The notes below the pieces were generated by a model. The model was not told where the DNA came from. It saw only the letters and a program-made list of their open reading frames with translations, and searched no databases. Of a DNA stretch of 64,000 nt, positions 38,274 to 47,366 are shown piece by piece. The DNA comes from an uncultured Thioclava sp. (GTDB lineage Bacteria > Pseudomonadota > Alphaproteobacteria > Rhodobacterales > Rhodobacteraceae). Within the stretch, counting starts at the first letter, position 1. Every line of letters begins with the position of its first letter. The position numbers were made by a program, and so were the translations under genes. The stretch spans positions 16,611-80,610 of the forward strand of contig NZ_CAJYBT010000015.1 of NCBI RefSeq assembly GCF_913064665.1, in the 5' to 3' direction.

Positions 38274-39326
38274 ATGCTGGACCTGACCACGATGCGCGCC
38301 ACCTTGGCCGAGATCTACGATCTCGCGCCGTCTCTAGAACTCGCGCAAGAGATGCGCGACATTCACGCCAAGATGGATCGGGTCGTTCCGCTTCCTGACT
38401 TCGCTCGCTACGCGCCCTATATTCGCGCGATCAACAAGCTGAAGCGCGAAAAGAATGCCGTTATTCTGGCGCATAACTATATGACGCCGGAAATTTACCA
38501 CGGCGTAGCAGATGTTGTGGGTGACAGCCTGCAACTTGCGATCGAGGCTACCAAGGTTGAGGCCGATACGATCGTGCAATGCGGCGTGCATTTCATGGCC
38601 GAGACCTCGAAAATCCTGAACCCTGCCAAGACCGTGCTGATCCCCGATGTCAAAGCGGGCTGCTCGCTGGCGGAATCGATCACCGCCGAGGGGATCGCCG
38701 AGATGCGCGCGAAATATCCCGGCGCGCCGGTGGTGAGCTACGTCAACACTACCGCCGAGGTGAAAGCCGCATCCGATATCTGCTGCACTTCGTCCAATGC
38801 CGCCCAGATCGTCGCTGCGATGGATAGCGATGTAGTGATTATGACGCCAGATCAATATCTTGCGCAGAACGTCGCCAATGAGGTGCCGCAGAAGAAAGTC
38901 GTCTGGTGGGAAGGCTCTTGCATCGTGCATGAACAATATACCAAGGACGACATCAACGCCTTTCGCGCGCTCCACCCCGATACCCGCATCATCGCCCATC
39001 CCGAATGCCCGCCCGATGTGGTCGCGGCGTCGGATTTCTCGGGCTCGACCTCGGGGATCATTGACTATGTCACCCGCGAAAAGCCGAGCAGCGCGATGCT
39101 GGTCACGGAATGCTCGATGGCCTCGAATATTGCTGATGCCTTGCCCGAGGTCGATTTCACCGGGCCGTGCAACATGTGCCCCTATATGAAGAAAATCACG
39201 CTCGAGAAAATCCTGTGGTCGCTGCATACCGGCACGCACGCAGTAGAGGTTGATCCTGAAATTTCCGCCAAGGCCAAGATCGCCGTTGAGCGGATGATTG
39301 ATCTCTCGCGGGCGCTTACCAAGTGA
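38274..39326 (+). CDS. nadA: Quinolinate synthase
   Basis: NadA condenses iminoaspartate with dihydroxyacetone phosphate to quinolinate using a [4Fe-4S] cluster. The 350-residue product has the three expected cluster cysteines: C103 in VQCGVHFMAE, one in VTECSMASNI or the equivalent position, and one in GPCNMCPYMKKI. It also has AHNYMTPEI and CSTSG-like segments. GGGAGGAT precedes the ATG. It opens a nadA-nadB-nadC operon; the 104-base gap after dnaQ could hold its promoter. Confidence 0.95.
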   Translation: MLDLTTMRATLAEIYDLAPSLELAQEMRDIHAKMDRVVPLPDFARYAPYIRAINKLKREKNAVILAHNYMTPEIYHGVADVVGDSLQLAIEATKVEADTIVQCGVHFMAETSKILNPAKTVLIPDVKAGCSLAESITAEGIAEMRAKYPGAPVVSYVNTTAEVKAASDICCTSSNAAQIVAAMDSDVVIMTPDQYLAQNVANEVPQKKVVWWEGSCIVHEQYTKDDINAFRALHPDTRIIAHPECPPDVVAASDFSGSTSGIIDYVTREKPSSAMLVTECSMASNIADALPEVDFTGPCNMCPYMKKITLEKILWSLHTGTHAVEVDPEISAKAKIAVERMIDLSRALTK

Positions 39327-40873
39327 TTGAAACAAAACGCACAATAATTGTCGGCGCAGGTCTTGGTGCGCTCTATGCCGCCTTGAAACTGGCCCCGCGC
39401 CCGGTTTTGGTGATCTCACCTGAAACGCTGGGCGAAGGGGCGTCTTCGGCTTGGGCACAGGGCGGTGTGGCGGCGGCAATGGCTGCGGGTGACACGGCCG
39501 AAGCGCATGCGCGCGATACGGTTACCGCAGGTGCAGGCACGGCCTCGCCCGAGATCGCGCAACTGGTCACGGATGAGGCGCGCCAGCATATTCTGGAACT
39601 GACCAATCTTGGCACGCCCTTTGATCGCGATGCGGAGGGTGGCTATGTGATGTCGCGCGAGGCAGCGCATTCTCAGGCCCGCGTGGTGCGCGTCAAAGGC
39701 GATCAAGCCGGTCGGGAAATCATGCAAACGCTAATCGGGGCGGTGCGAAAATCTCCGTCAATTCAGGTGCTTGAGGGGGTTCTGGCCCAAGGGCTTGAGG
39801 TCAAGAATGGCACGGTCACCGGCGTCTGGATCGAGCGCGCGTATGCGCCCTCGGGTGCCACGTTGATCCGCAGCCCTGCTGTGTTGCTGGCGGGCGGCGG
39901 CTCTGGCGGGTTGTTTGCCGTGACGACGAATCCCCCGCGCATTCGCGGTCAGGTGATTGGTATGGCGGCCCGCGCGGGTGCGCGCATCGCGGACCCCGAA
40001 TTCGTACAATTTCACCCGACAGCAATCGCAAGCGGAGATGATCCCGCCCCACTGGCAACCGAAGCCTTGCGCGGCGAAGGTGCGACCCTGATCAACGCCG
40101 CGGGCGAGCGGTTCATGCTCGCGGTGCACCCCGATGCCGAATTGGCCCCGCGCGACATCGTGGCCCGCGCTGTGTATCTGGAACGTCAGGCGGGTCGCGA
40201 ACCTGCGCTTGATACGCGCGCGGCGTTGGGCGCAGAAGTTCTGACCCGGTTTCCGGCCGTCGCGGAATCGTGCAAACGCGCGGGAATAGACCCTGTTTCA
40301 CAGCCCATCCCTGTTGCGCCCGCAGCGCATTATCACATGGGCGGAATTGATACCGATGCGTTGGGTCAAAGCTCGCTAGCGCGACTTTGGGTCTGTGGTG
40401 AGGCATCTTCAACCGGGCTTCATGGTGCTAACCGCTTGGCATCGAACGGGTTGTTGGAGGCGCTGGTTTATGCTCGCATCTGCGCGCTGGGGATCGAGGC
40501 CGCCTTGGGCGATATCGTTGTCGCGGATGAGATCGCACCCGAATTCCCCGATGGCGATATTGCGGTGAACGAGGCACAATTGATGCGCCTGCGTCACGCG
40601 ATGACTGACGGGGTTGGTGTTGTGCGCGATGCGACCGGGCTGAAATCGGCGCTACGTGTGATTGCGGATGTCGAGGCGCATGCCTGCACCGAAACGATGC
40701 GCAATATGACGGCAACCGCGACCCTGATTGCTGCCGCAGCGCTCGCGCGTGAGGAAAGTCGGGGTGGTCACTACCGGTCCGATTTCCCAGAACCAGACCC
40801 TGATATGGCTCATAGAACCAAAATCACGCTGCAAGAGGCGCTGAAAATTCGCGCCCGTGCCTTGGAGGACTGA
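39323..40873 (+). CDS. nadB: L-aspartate oxidase
   Basis: NadB is a flavoprotein that oxidises aspartate to iminoaspartate, passed to NadA. The 516-residue product has the FAD motif IIVGAGLGALYAA, the SSAWAQGGVAAA loop, the catalytic region FVQFHPTAI, and HYHMGGIDTD with GLHGANRLASNGLLEALV, all typical of the succinate dehydrogenase/aspartate oxidase family. The start codon is GTG at 39323, overlapping the nadA stop by four bases. Confidence 0.95.
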   Translation: MIETKRTIIVGAGLGALYAALKLAPRPVLVISPETLGEGASSAWAQGGVAAAMAAGDTAEAHARDTVTAGAGTASPEIAQLVTDEARQHILELTNLGTPFDRDAEGGYVMSREAAHSQARVVRVKGDQAGREIMQTLIGAVRKSPSIQVLEGVLAQGLEVKNGTVTGVWIERAYAPSGATLIRSPAVLLAGGGSGGLFAVTTNPPRIRGQVIGMAARAGARIADPEFVQFHPTAIASGDDPAPLATEALRGEGATLINAAGERFMLAVHPDAELAPRDIVARAVYLERQAGREPALDTRAALGAEVLTRFPAVAESCKRAGIDPVSQPIPVAPAAHYHMGGIDTDALGQSSLARLWVCGEASSTGLHGANRLASNGLLEALVYARICALGIEAALGDIVVADEIAPEFPDGDIAVNEAQLMRLRHAMTDGVGVVRDATGLKSALRVIADVEAHACTETMRNMTATATLIAAAALAREESRGGHYRSDFPEPDPDMAHRTKITLQEALKIRARALED

Positions 40874-40874
40874 C

Positions 40875-41711
40875 ATGCTGCCCGAGTTGCTGATCGAACC
40901 GATTGTACGTGCCGCGTTGATCGAGGATCTGTCCCCGATGGGCGACGCGACCACCAAGGCGGTGATCCCGGCGGGTAAGACCTATGCCGCGCGTCTGAAT
41001 GCGCGCGAAGAAGGTGTGGTGTCAGGCATGCAGGTCGCCGCACTGGCCTTTCGTCTGGTCGATCCGGCGCTGCGGGTGCAGGTGCTCGTGGCGGATGGTG
41101 CCGCGTGCAAACCGGGTGATACGCTGATGACGATCGAAGGGCTCGCGTCCTCGATCCTGATGGGCGAGCGGGTGGCGCTGAACTTCGCGGGCCGGCTGAG
41201 TGGGATCGCCACGAAAACAGCCGGTTTCGTCGCGCAAACCAAGGGCACTAAGGCGCGCGTCACTTGCACGCGCAAAACGACGCCGGGGCTTCGGGTATTG
41301 GAAAAGGCGGCTGTCGTGCATGGTGGCGGCTTCAACCACCGCTACGGCTTGTCGGATGCAATCCTGATCAAGGACAACCACATCGCTGCCGCTGGAGGCG
41401 TGCGCCAGGTGCTTGAGGCGGCGAAGGCGGCGCGCAGTCACATGATGCGGATTGAGCTGGAGGTGGACACGCTGCGCCAGATGGAAGAGGCGCTGCGCGT
41501 GGGCGGTGCGGATGTGATCTTGCTCGATAATATGACCAGTGATGAACTGCGCGCGGCCGTGGCGCTGAATGCAGGGCGTGTGACGCTGGAAGCCTCGGGG
41601 AATATGAAGCTGGAGCGGATCGCAGAGGTCGCGGCGACCGGTGTCGACTACATTTCGGCAGGTGCGCTGACGCATTCCGCGCAGACGCTCGATTTGGGGC
41701 TCGATTTCTAG
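40875..41711 (+). CDS. nadC: Nicotinate-nucleotide pyrophosphorylase (carboxylating)
   Basis: NadC converts quinolinate and PRPP to nicotinate mononucleotide. The 278-residue product has EDLSPMGDATT at the start, CTRKTTPGLRVLEK with the substrate-binding Arg/Lys, HRYGLSDAILIKDNHI and the C-terminal LEASGNMKLE and VDYISAGALTHS. GGAGGACTGAC precedes the ATG at 40875, one base after the nadB stop. Its stop is three bases from the convergent rppH stop. Confidence 0.96.
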   Translation: MLPELLIEPIVRAALIEDLSPMGDATTKAVIPAGKTYAARLNAREEGVVSGMQVAALAFRLVDPALRVQVLVADGAACKPGDTLMTIEGLASSILMGERVALNFAGRLSGIATKTAGFVAQTKGTKARVTCTRKTTPGLRVLEKAAVVHGGGFNHRYGLSDAILIKDNHIAAAGGVRQVLEAAKAARSHMMRIELEVDTLRQMEEALRVGGADVILLDNMTSDELRAAVALNAGRVTLEASGNMKLERIAEVAATGVDYISAGALTHSAQTLDLGLDF

Positions 41712-41714
41712 AGT

Positions 41715-42200
41715 TTAGCCAAGATAGTCCCTGAATTCGGCGCGCACGGCCTCATAAACGTGGCGCTTGAAGGGCACGATCTTGTCGATCAGCTCGTCAA
41801 ATTCCATCCATTGCCAGACCGAAAATTCGGGATGCTGCGTGTCGATTTTTACCTGATCATCACGGCCGTTGAAGCGATAGAGAAACCACTTCTGTTCCTG
41901 CCCGCGCCAACGCCCGTTCCAAATTTTGGGCACCAGATCATGGGGCAGTTCGTAGCTGATCCATTCGGCAGATTTCGCGATCAGGTCGACCAGATCAGGC
42001 GTTACACCGGTCTCTTCCTCTAGTTCGCGCAGCGCGGCCTCACGAGGCTTTTCGCCCTTGTCGATCCCGCCTTGCGGCATCTGCCAGGCCGGCCCGGGAT
42101 TGTCGATGCGCTGACCGGCAAAGACCCGGCCCTGCGCATTGAGCAACACAACGCCAACATTGCGCCGATAGGGAAGTTTGGAAATTTGCTCTGGGGTCAT
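41715..42200 (-). CDS. rppH: RNA pyrophosphohydrolase (Nudix)
   Basis: RppH removes pyrophosphate from 5'-triphosphate mRNA ends and so starts RNase E-dependent decay. The 161-residue product has [13 protein letters not shown] near the N terminus and the Nudix box [20 protein letters not shown] (about 44-63, then TGV). [14 protein letters not shown] and the aromatic cap-binding region follow. The only plausible start, ATG at 42200, lies two bases after the T run of the ctpA terminator and has no Shine-Dalgarno sequence. Confidence 0.94.
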   Translation of the reverse strand: MTPEQISKLPYRRNVGVVLLNAQGRVFAGQRIDNPGPAWQMPQGGIDKGEKPREAALRELEEETGVTPDLVDLIAKSAEWISYELPHDLVPKIWNGRWRGQEQKWFLYRFNGRDDQVKIDTQHPEFSVWQWMEFDELIDKIVPFKRHVYEAVRAEFRDYLG

Positions 42201-42202
42201 GC

Positions 42203-42225
42203 AAAAAAGGGGCCCGTAGGCCCCT
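42203..42225 (-). terminator. Intrinsic terminator of ctpA
   Basis: On the minus strand a 7-bp stem AGGGGCC/GGCCCCT with a TACG tetraloop is followed by a run of six T residues. It begins six bases after the ctpA stop and ends two bases before the rppH ATG. Confidence 0.88.
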
Positions 42226-42230
42226 CTCCT

Positions 42231-43637
42231 TTAGTTCTTTTTGGTGGCGTCAGGTTTCGCAGGCGCAGCTTCAGCCTTCTGCGTTGGCTGCTCTGCCTTG
42301 ATGTCTGTGGACAGCGCCGAAAGCCCCTGGATCAGGTCAACCGCATAAGACATCTGGAAATCATCAAGCCGACGCTTGGCGGCCTCTGCGGCCTTTGTGC
42401 GCTCATCAAGGGCTTGTTTCTTTTCGTCTGCGGTCATCGAGTCATTGGTGATCGCGCCTTTCAGATCGGCTTCCGAAGGCATCTTGCGTTCGGGAGTGTC
42501 TTTCTTGGCGGTCTCATCCGCAGGGGGTGGAGCGGGCTGAGGCACCACAACATCGGGTGAAATCCCAAGGCTTTGGATCGAGCGACCCGAAGGCGTATAA
42601 TAGCGCGCCGTCGTTAGGCGCATCGCCCCTTCGCCTTGGATCTGCATCACCGTTTGGACAGAGCCTTTCCCAAAGCTTTTCGTGCCCACAACGATGGCGC
42701 GATGATGGTCTTGCAGCGCACCGGTCACGATTTCCGATGCTGACGCCGAGCCGCCATTGATCAGCACGACGATCGGTTTGCCATCTGCAAGATCGCCGGG
42801 CGTCGCATTGAAGCGCTCGCTATCTTGCGGGTTGCGCCCGCGTGTCGAGACGATTTCCCCTTTGTCGAGGAAGGCATCCGATACTTTGATTGCTTGGTTC
42901 AGCAAGCCACCGGGGTTGTTGCGCAAATCGACGATAAAGCCATCAACCTTGTTCATTCCGCCAATCTCAGCGACCTGTTTCTTGATCGACTCCTGCAGGT
43001 TCGGGAAGGTTTGTTCGTTGAACGTAGTGATCCGCAAGATCACCGTATCGCCATCGTGACGGCCCTTCACAGCGGTCAGCTTGATTGTGTCGCGGGTGAG
43101 CGTGACGTCAAAGGGCTCTTTCTCGCCGTCGCGCACGATTGTGATCTTGATCTCAGAGCCGACCGGGCCGCGCATCTTGTCGACGGCCTCATCCAGCGGC
43201 ATTCCCATCAGCGATTCACCATCGACAGCCGTGATGAAATCCCCCGATTTGATCCCGGCTTCGGCGGCGGGTGTGCCATCCATCGGTGAGACGACTTTGA
43301 CGAAACCGTCTTCTTGCGTCACCTCGATCCCGAGACCGCCAAACGAGCCACGCGTTTGTACACGCATATCGGCGTAATCATTGGGCGGCAAATAGCTGGA
43401 ATGCGGATCAAGCGAGCTGAGCATTCCGTTGATGGCCGCTTCGATCAGCTTTTTAGAGTCGATCGGTTCGACATAATCCTCACGGATTTTTTCGAAGATA
43501 TCGCCAAACAGATCCAGCTGTTGATAAACTGTATCTGGCTTTTTCGCTTCTTGTGCCATCAGCGGCGCGGCCACCTGTGTCGAAAGAACGGCACCTGCCA
43601 ACGTCCCGCCAAGCGCGGCCATCATGAACTTTTTCAT
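42231..43637 (-). CDS. ctpA: Carboxyl-terminal processing protease (S41 family)
   Basis: This is a periplasmic serine protease of the CtpA/Prc type. The 468-residue product has a signal peptide or anchor (MKKFMMAALGGTLAGAVLS), a PDZ domain (about 90-170, with FGGLGIEV and IKSGDFITAVDG), and the catalytic core with GSASASEIV (nucleophile Ser) and TKSFGKGSVQ (general-base Lys). A charged C-terminal tail follows. AAAGG precedes the ATG at 43637. It follows the EnvC-like gene by two bases; the two are often paired and act on cell-wall hydrolase control. Confidence 0.95.
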   Translation of the reverse strand: MKKFMMAALGGTLAGAVLSTQVAAPLMAQEAKKPDTVYQQLDLFGDIFEKIREDYVEPIDSKKLIEAAINGMLSSLDPHSSYLPPNDYADMRVQTRGSFGGLGIEVTQEDGFVKVVSPMDGTPAAEAGIKSGDFITAVDGESLMGMPLDEAVDKMRGPVGSEIKITIVRDGEKEPFDVTLTRDTIKLTAVKGRHDGDTVILRITTFNEQTFPNLQESIKKQVAEIGGMNKVDGFIVDLRNNPGGLLNQAIKVSDAFLDKGEIVSTRGRNPQDSERFNATPGDLADGKPIVVLINGGSASASEIVTGALQDHHRAIVVGTKSFGKGSVQTVMQIQGEGAMRLTTARYYTPSGRSIQSLGISPDVVVPQPAPPPADETAKKDTPERKMPSEADLKGAITNDSMTADEKKQALDERTKAAEAAKRRLDDFQMSYAVDLIQGLSALSTDIKAEQPTQKAEAAPAKPDATKKN

Positions 43638-43639
43638 AC

Positions 43640-44785
43640 TCAACCTTTGTCGCCTCTCGTCTGGGTGAACCACGGGGCCGGGTCCACGGGCGCATCGCCC
43701 TTTCTCAGCTCCAAATAAAGCGTTTCGCTTTGTCCTGCGCTACCGCCGTCTTGCGCCTCTTGCACGAATTCTTTGCCGAATTCCCGTGCTCCCGGCGTTA
43801 TTCCGCCCATCAAACCGATCGGCGCTCCTTTTTGAAGCACATCTCCAGTCTCACCATAGACTGTTCCGAGCCCTGCTAGAACCAGAAGATATCCGTCTGC
43901 TGGCTCCAACACCATCACATTTCCGTAGTCGAGCAGCGGTCCACGATAGCGAATTGTCGCAGGCCAAGGCGTGGTCACCAGCGCTGCGGGTGCTGTGGCG
44001 ATCACAAGTCCGGGACGTTTGATGCCCGCCGCATCGGTTTCATCGAAATGACGCAGCACCGACCCGATCACTGGCAGTCGCAGCGACCCTTTGGCCCCAG
44101 CGAAGTCATCCATCGGTGGGCCGATATCATTTTCCATGCCGCTCAGACCGGTGGCGAACCCTTCCAGCGTATCCGCGCTTTCGACCAGTTTGCGCAGTTC
44201 TTCAGGTTCCTCAAGATAGCGCTGGGGCAGTTTTTCGCGCTCGGAAATTGCTTCGGAGAGGGCGGTGCGCGCTTGCGTGACCGAGGTCATGCCCTGCTCA
44301 AGAACGCCGCGCGCATTTTCCTGCAGCTTGCGCAACGTCGCGATCTCATCAAGCTGTTTGCGCAGCCCCTCGGCCTCTTGTTGCAAGGCGGGGGCGACCG
44401 ATGACAGCACCATGCCCGAACGCGCCGACCCTTCAGGGCCAGACGGGTGCAGCAACAAAAGCGGGCCGTCGGTTTGCTGCATCGTGGACATCACGGCGAG
44501 CAGCCCCCCCAATTCCTCGCGCTTGGCGTCAAAGCCTTGCTTGATCTCGCCCTCGCGGATCGCGGCGCGACGCAACCCATCGCGCAGCGCGCCCAAGCCC
44601 ATCTCATAGGCCGAGATCGTTTTCGTAAGCGCGGCCACGCGATCAGATTTGGTTTGCGCATCATTAAGCGCGGTAATCGCCTTGCGTAAATCACTGGCGG
44701 CAGACATGGCAATATCGGCCGCAGGTTCTGCCTGCGCAGCCGCCCCGAAAAGCAAAAAGCAAACAAGGAGGGCGCCGCGTTTCAC
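43640..44785 (-). CDS. EnvC-like murein hydrolase activator (degenerate LytM/M23)
   Basis: The 381-residue product has a signal peptide (1-19), a long coiled coil (about 25-210) and a C-terminal M23/LytM-type domain (about 240-370). The domain lacks the catalytic zinc-binding histidines: the position of the HxH motif reads LYLELRKG. Such degenerate proteins activate amidases at the division septum rather than cutting peptidoglycan. The start is GTG at 44785, overlapping the gpmI stop by four bases, with AAGGAGGGC nearby upstream. Partnership with CtpA is inferred from adjacency. Confidence 0.9.
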   Translation of the reverse strand: MKRGALLVCFLLFGAAAQAEPAADIAMSAASDLRKAITALNDAQTKSDRVAALTKTISAYEMGLGALRDGLRRAAIREGEIKQGFDAKREELGGLLAVMSTMQQTDGPLLLLHPSGPEGSARSGMVLSSVAPALQQEAEGLRKQLDEIATLRKLQENARGVLEQGMTSVTQARTALSEAISEREKLPQRYLEEPEELRKLVESADTLEGFATGLSGMENDIGPPMDDFAGAKGSLRLPVIGSVLRHFDETDAAGIKRPGLVIATAPAALVTTPWPATIRYRGPLLDYGNVMVLEPADGYLLVLAGLGTVYGETGDVLQKGAPIGLMGGITPGAREFGKEFVQEAQDGGSAGQSETLYLELRKGDAPVDPAPWFTQTRGDKG

Positions 44786-46302
44786 GTTTCGATCAGGCTC
44801 TTTCCGGTCATTTCGGGCGGAATAGGCAGCCCCATCAATTGCAACAGGCTTGGCGCCAGATCGGCCAAGCGTCCCTTGTGCAGCTTGGCGCCTTTTGGCC
44901 CGCCCACCAGCGCCACAGGTACAAGATTGGTCGTGTGCGCCGTGTGCGGCCCGCCAGTTACGGGATCAATCATGGTTTCGCAATTGCCGTGATCGGCGGT
45001 GATGATCATCGCACCGCCCGCCTTTTCCAGCGCCTCAACGACGCGGCCAATGTCACGATCCACCTCTTCGCAGGCCGCCATCGCGGCTTCGAGTGAGCCG
45101 GTATGACCCACCATATCGCCATTGGCATAGTTGACGATAATCAGATCATAGCCCGCCTCAATCGCGCCGATGAGATGCTCGGTTACTTCGGGCGCGCTCA
45201 TTTCCGGTTGGAGATCATAGGTCGCGACTTTTGGCGATTTTGGCATGAAGCGATCCTCGCCCTGCCAAGGCGCTTCGCGCCCGCCATTCAGGAAGAACGT
45301 GACATGAGGGTATTTTTCCGTCTCAGCGATGTGAAACTGGGTTTTACCCTGCTTGGCGACCCATTCACCCAGCGTGTTGATCAGTTCGCGCTTGGGATAG
45401 GCAACGCTCATATAGGCGGTATGGGCCTCGGAATATTGAACCATGCCTAGCATCGCCGCCAATTTCGGGCGTGCGCCAGTGTCAAACCCGTCAAACTCCG
45501 GCGCGCCAATGGCCGCCAGAATTTCGCGCGCGCGATCCGCCCGGAAGTTGAGACAGAACAGCCCGTCGCCATCCACAGCCCCTGCGTAATCGCCGATCAC
45601 CGTGGGTTGGATGAATTCGTCCATTTCCTTGCGCGCATAGCTTTGCGCTACGGCCTCGGCGGGGGTGGCGGCGTGCTCCCCTTCGCCTTTGATCATCGCA
45701 TCATAGGCGCGCTGCACCCGATCCCAGCGATTGTCACGATCCATCGCGAAATAGCGCCCGATCACCGTGGCGATGGTGCAGTTTTCCGGCAGGCGCGCGA
45801 CCAGATCATCGATGAACCGCCTGGCGCTGTCGGGGGCCACATCGCGACCATCGGTGATCGCGTGAACGACAACGGGCACCCCTGCCCCGGCGATCATTTT
45901 GCACGCGGCAAGCAAATGTTCGATATGACCATGCACGCCCCCGTCCGAGACGACGCCCATCAGATGCGCCCGCCCACCTTTGGCTTTCAGCGTCTCGATA
46001 AAGCCAAGGATCGCCTCGTTCTTGAAAAACGAGCCATCCTCGATCGCCAGATCAATTTGGCCCAGATCCATCGCTACCACCCGACCCGCGCCGATATTGG
46101 TGTGACCGACCTCGGAATTGCCCATCTGCCCTGTCGGCAAGCCGACATCGGGACCAAAGGTGATCAGCGTGGATTTCGTGCCATTGCCCCAGATCGCGTC
46201 GATATTGGGGGTCTTGGCCAGCGCGGGGGCGTTGCCCTCGGTTTCGGGGCGTTCGCCCCAACCGTCAAGAATGCACAAGATCACCGGTTTCGGATTGCTC
46301 AT
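44782..46302 (-). CDS. gpmI: 2,3-bisphosphoglycerate-independent phosphoglycerate mutase
   Basis: GpmI interconverts 3- and 2-phosphoglycerate with two Mn ions. The 506-residue product has CILDGWG (metal ligand Asp), GNSEVGHTNIGAG with the phosphoserine nucleophile, DGRDVAPDSA, RADRAREI and TADHGNCETM with further metal ligands. The ATG at 46302 lies five bases after AGGAGG; a GTG two codons earlier falls within that site and is not used. Confidence 0.96.
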   Translation of the reverse strand: MSNPKPVILCILDGWGERPETEGNAPALAKTPNIDAIWGNGTKSTLITFGPDVGLPTGQMGNSEVGHTNIGAGRVVAMDLGQIDLAIEDGSFFKNEAILGFIETLKAKGGRAHLMGVVSDGGVHGHIEHLLAACKMIAGAGVPVVVHAITDGRDVAPDSARRFIDDLVARLPENCTIATVIGRYFAMDRDNRWDRVQRAYDAMIKGEGEHAATPAEAVAQSYARKEMDEFIQPTVIGDYAGAVDGDGLFCLNFRADRAREILAAIGAPEFDGFDTGARPKLAAMLGMVQYSEAHTAYMSVAYPKRELINTLGEWVAKQGKTQFHIAETEKYPHVTFFLNGGREAPWQGEDRFMPKSPKVATYDLQPEMSAPEVTEHLIGAIEAGYDLIIVNYANGDMVGHTGSLEAAMAACEEVDRDIGRVVEALEKAGGAMIITADHGNCETMIDPVTGGPHTAHTTNLVPVALVGGPKGAKLHKGRLADLAPSLLQLMGLPIPPEMTGKSLIET

Positions 46303-46369
46303 CGCCACCTCCTGCTAGCTGTTGGTGTTGTTTACGCGCCTCGCCTGATACGAGCAACCGCCTCGCCCA

Positions 46370-46837
46370 TCAAACGCGATGATAGGGCGTGCCCGCAATG
46401 ATCTGTCCGGCCCGATAAATCTGCTCTGCCAACATGACGCGTGCCAGCATATGCGGCCAGACCATCTTGCCAAAAGAGATCGAAAAATCGGCTTTGGCGC
46501 GCAGGTCTGGCGCGATGCCATCCGCGCCACCGATCACAAAGGTCACATCGCGCGCTGCATCTCGCCATGTTTCCAGCTTTTGGGCAAATTCGGGCGAAGA
46601 GATCAGGCTTCCGCGCTCATCCAGGCTCACGATCACAGAGCCATCGGGGATCGCGCGGGATAAAAGCTGCGCCTCGGCCTCTTGGCCCAGACCCTTTTTA
46701 TCCTCAACCTCGATCAGTTGCGCGGGGCCCAGACCCATCCCCCGCCCGGATTTCTCAAACCGGGAGAGGTAGTCGTCGATCAACTCGCGCTCGGGGGATT
46801 TGCGCAGGCGACCGACCGCGCAGATCGTGATTTTCAT
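46370..46837 (-). CDS. rlmH: 23S rRNA (pseudouridine-1915-N3)-methyltransferase
   Basis: RlmH is a SPOUT methyltransferase acting on the assembled 70S ribosome. The 155-residue product has the knot motifs FVIGGADG (about 101-108) and the C-terminal ML.EQIYRAGQIIAGTPYHR, with the catalytic Tyr-His end characteristic of the family. It follows rsfS by 13 bases, a common pairing of ribosome-associated factors. Confidence 0.96.
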   Translation of the reverse strand: MKITICAVGRLRKSPERELIDDYLSRFEKSGRGMGLGPAQLIEVEDKKGLGQEAEAQLLSRAIPDGSVIVSLDERGSLISSPEFAQKLETWRDAARDVTFVIGGADGIAPDLRAKADFSISFGKMVWPHMLARVMLAEQIYRAGQIIAGTPYHRV

Positions 46838-46850
46838 CGGTCAGCCGCGA

Positions 46851-47234
46851 TCAGACGTCATCGTCCAGCAAAACGCTATCCACGCTTGGCGACATCCACA
46901 TCTTCTCAAGCTGATAAAAATCGCGCACTTCGGGGCGGAAGACGTGAACAATCACATCGGCACTGTCGAGCAGAACCCAATCCCCTTGATCCTTGCCTTC
47001 GACTTTGCAGATGCGGCCAAATTCTTGCTTGAGCCGTTCGGACAGGTTTTCAGCGATCGCGCCGACCTGACGAGAGCTACGCCCCGAGCAGATAACCATG
47101 TAATCACCGATGGAAGAGCGGCCGCGCAGATCGATTGTGACGACATCTTCGGCCTTATCATCTTCGAGAGATGAAATGACACGCGCGAGAATTTCTTCGC
47201 TCGTGGCGTCAGCACCGAGGGTGTGGGCTGTCAT
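46851..47234 (-). CDS. rsfS: Ribosomal silencing factor RsfS
   Basis: RsfS binds ribosomal protein L14 and blocks subunit joining when nutrients are short. The 127-residue product shows the family core DDKAEDVVTIDLRG, GDYMVICSGRSSRQV, and GDWVLLDSADVIVHVFRPEVRDFYQLEKMW. The ATG at 47234 gives normal length and has AAAGGCGG upstream; a 25-codon longer frame is not supported. Confidence 0.95.
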   Translation of the reverse strand: MTAHTLGADATSEEILARVISSLEDDKAEDVVTIDLRGRSSIGDYMVICSGRSSRQVGAIAENLSERLKQEFGRICKVEGKDQGDWVLLDSADVIVHVFRPEVRDFYQLEKMWMSPSVDSVLLDDDV

Positions 47235-47366
47235 GACGACCGCCTTTGTGCCGCTGTCGCCCGACACGAGTGAGAGATGAGACAGGACATAGTCCTCCAG
47301 AGGTTGCACGCCAGTCCGGCCCCGGCGCAGGCCATACTATTAAGGTAACATCGCTTCTGCACGATT

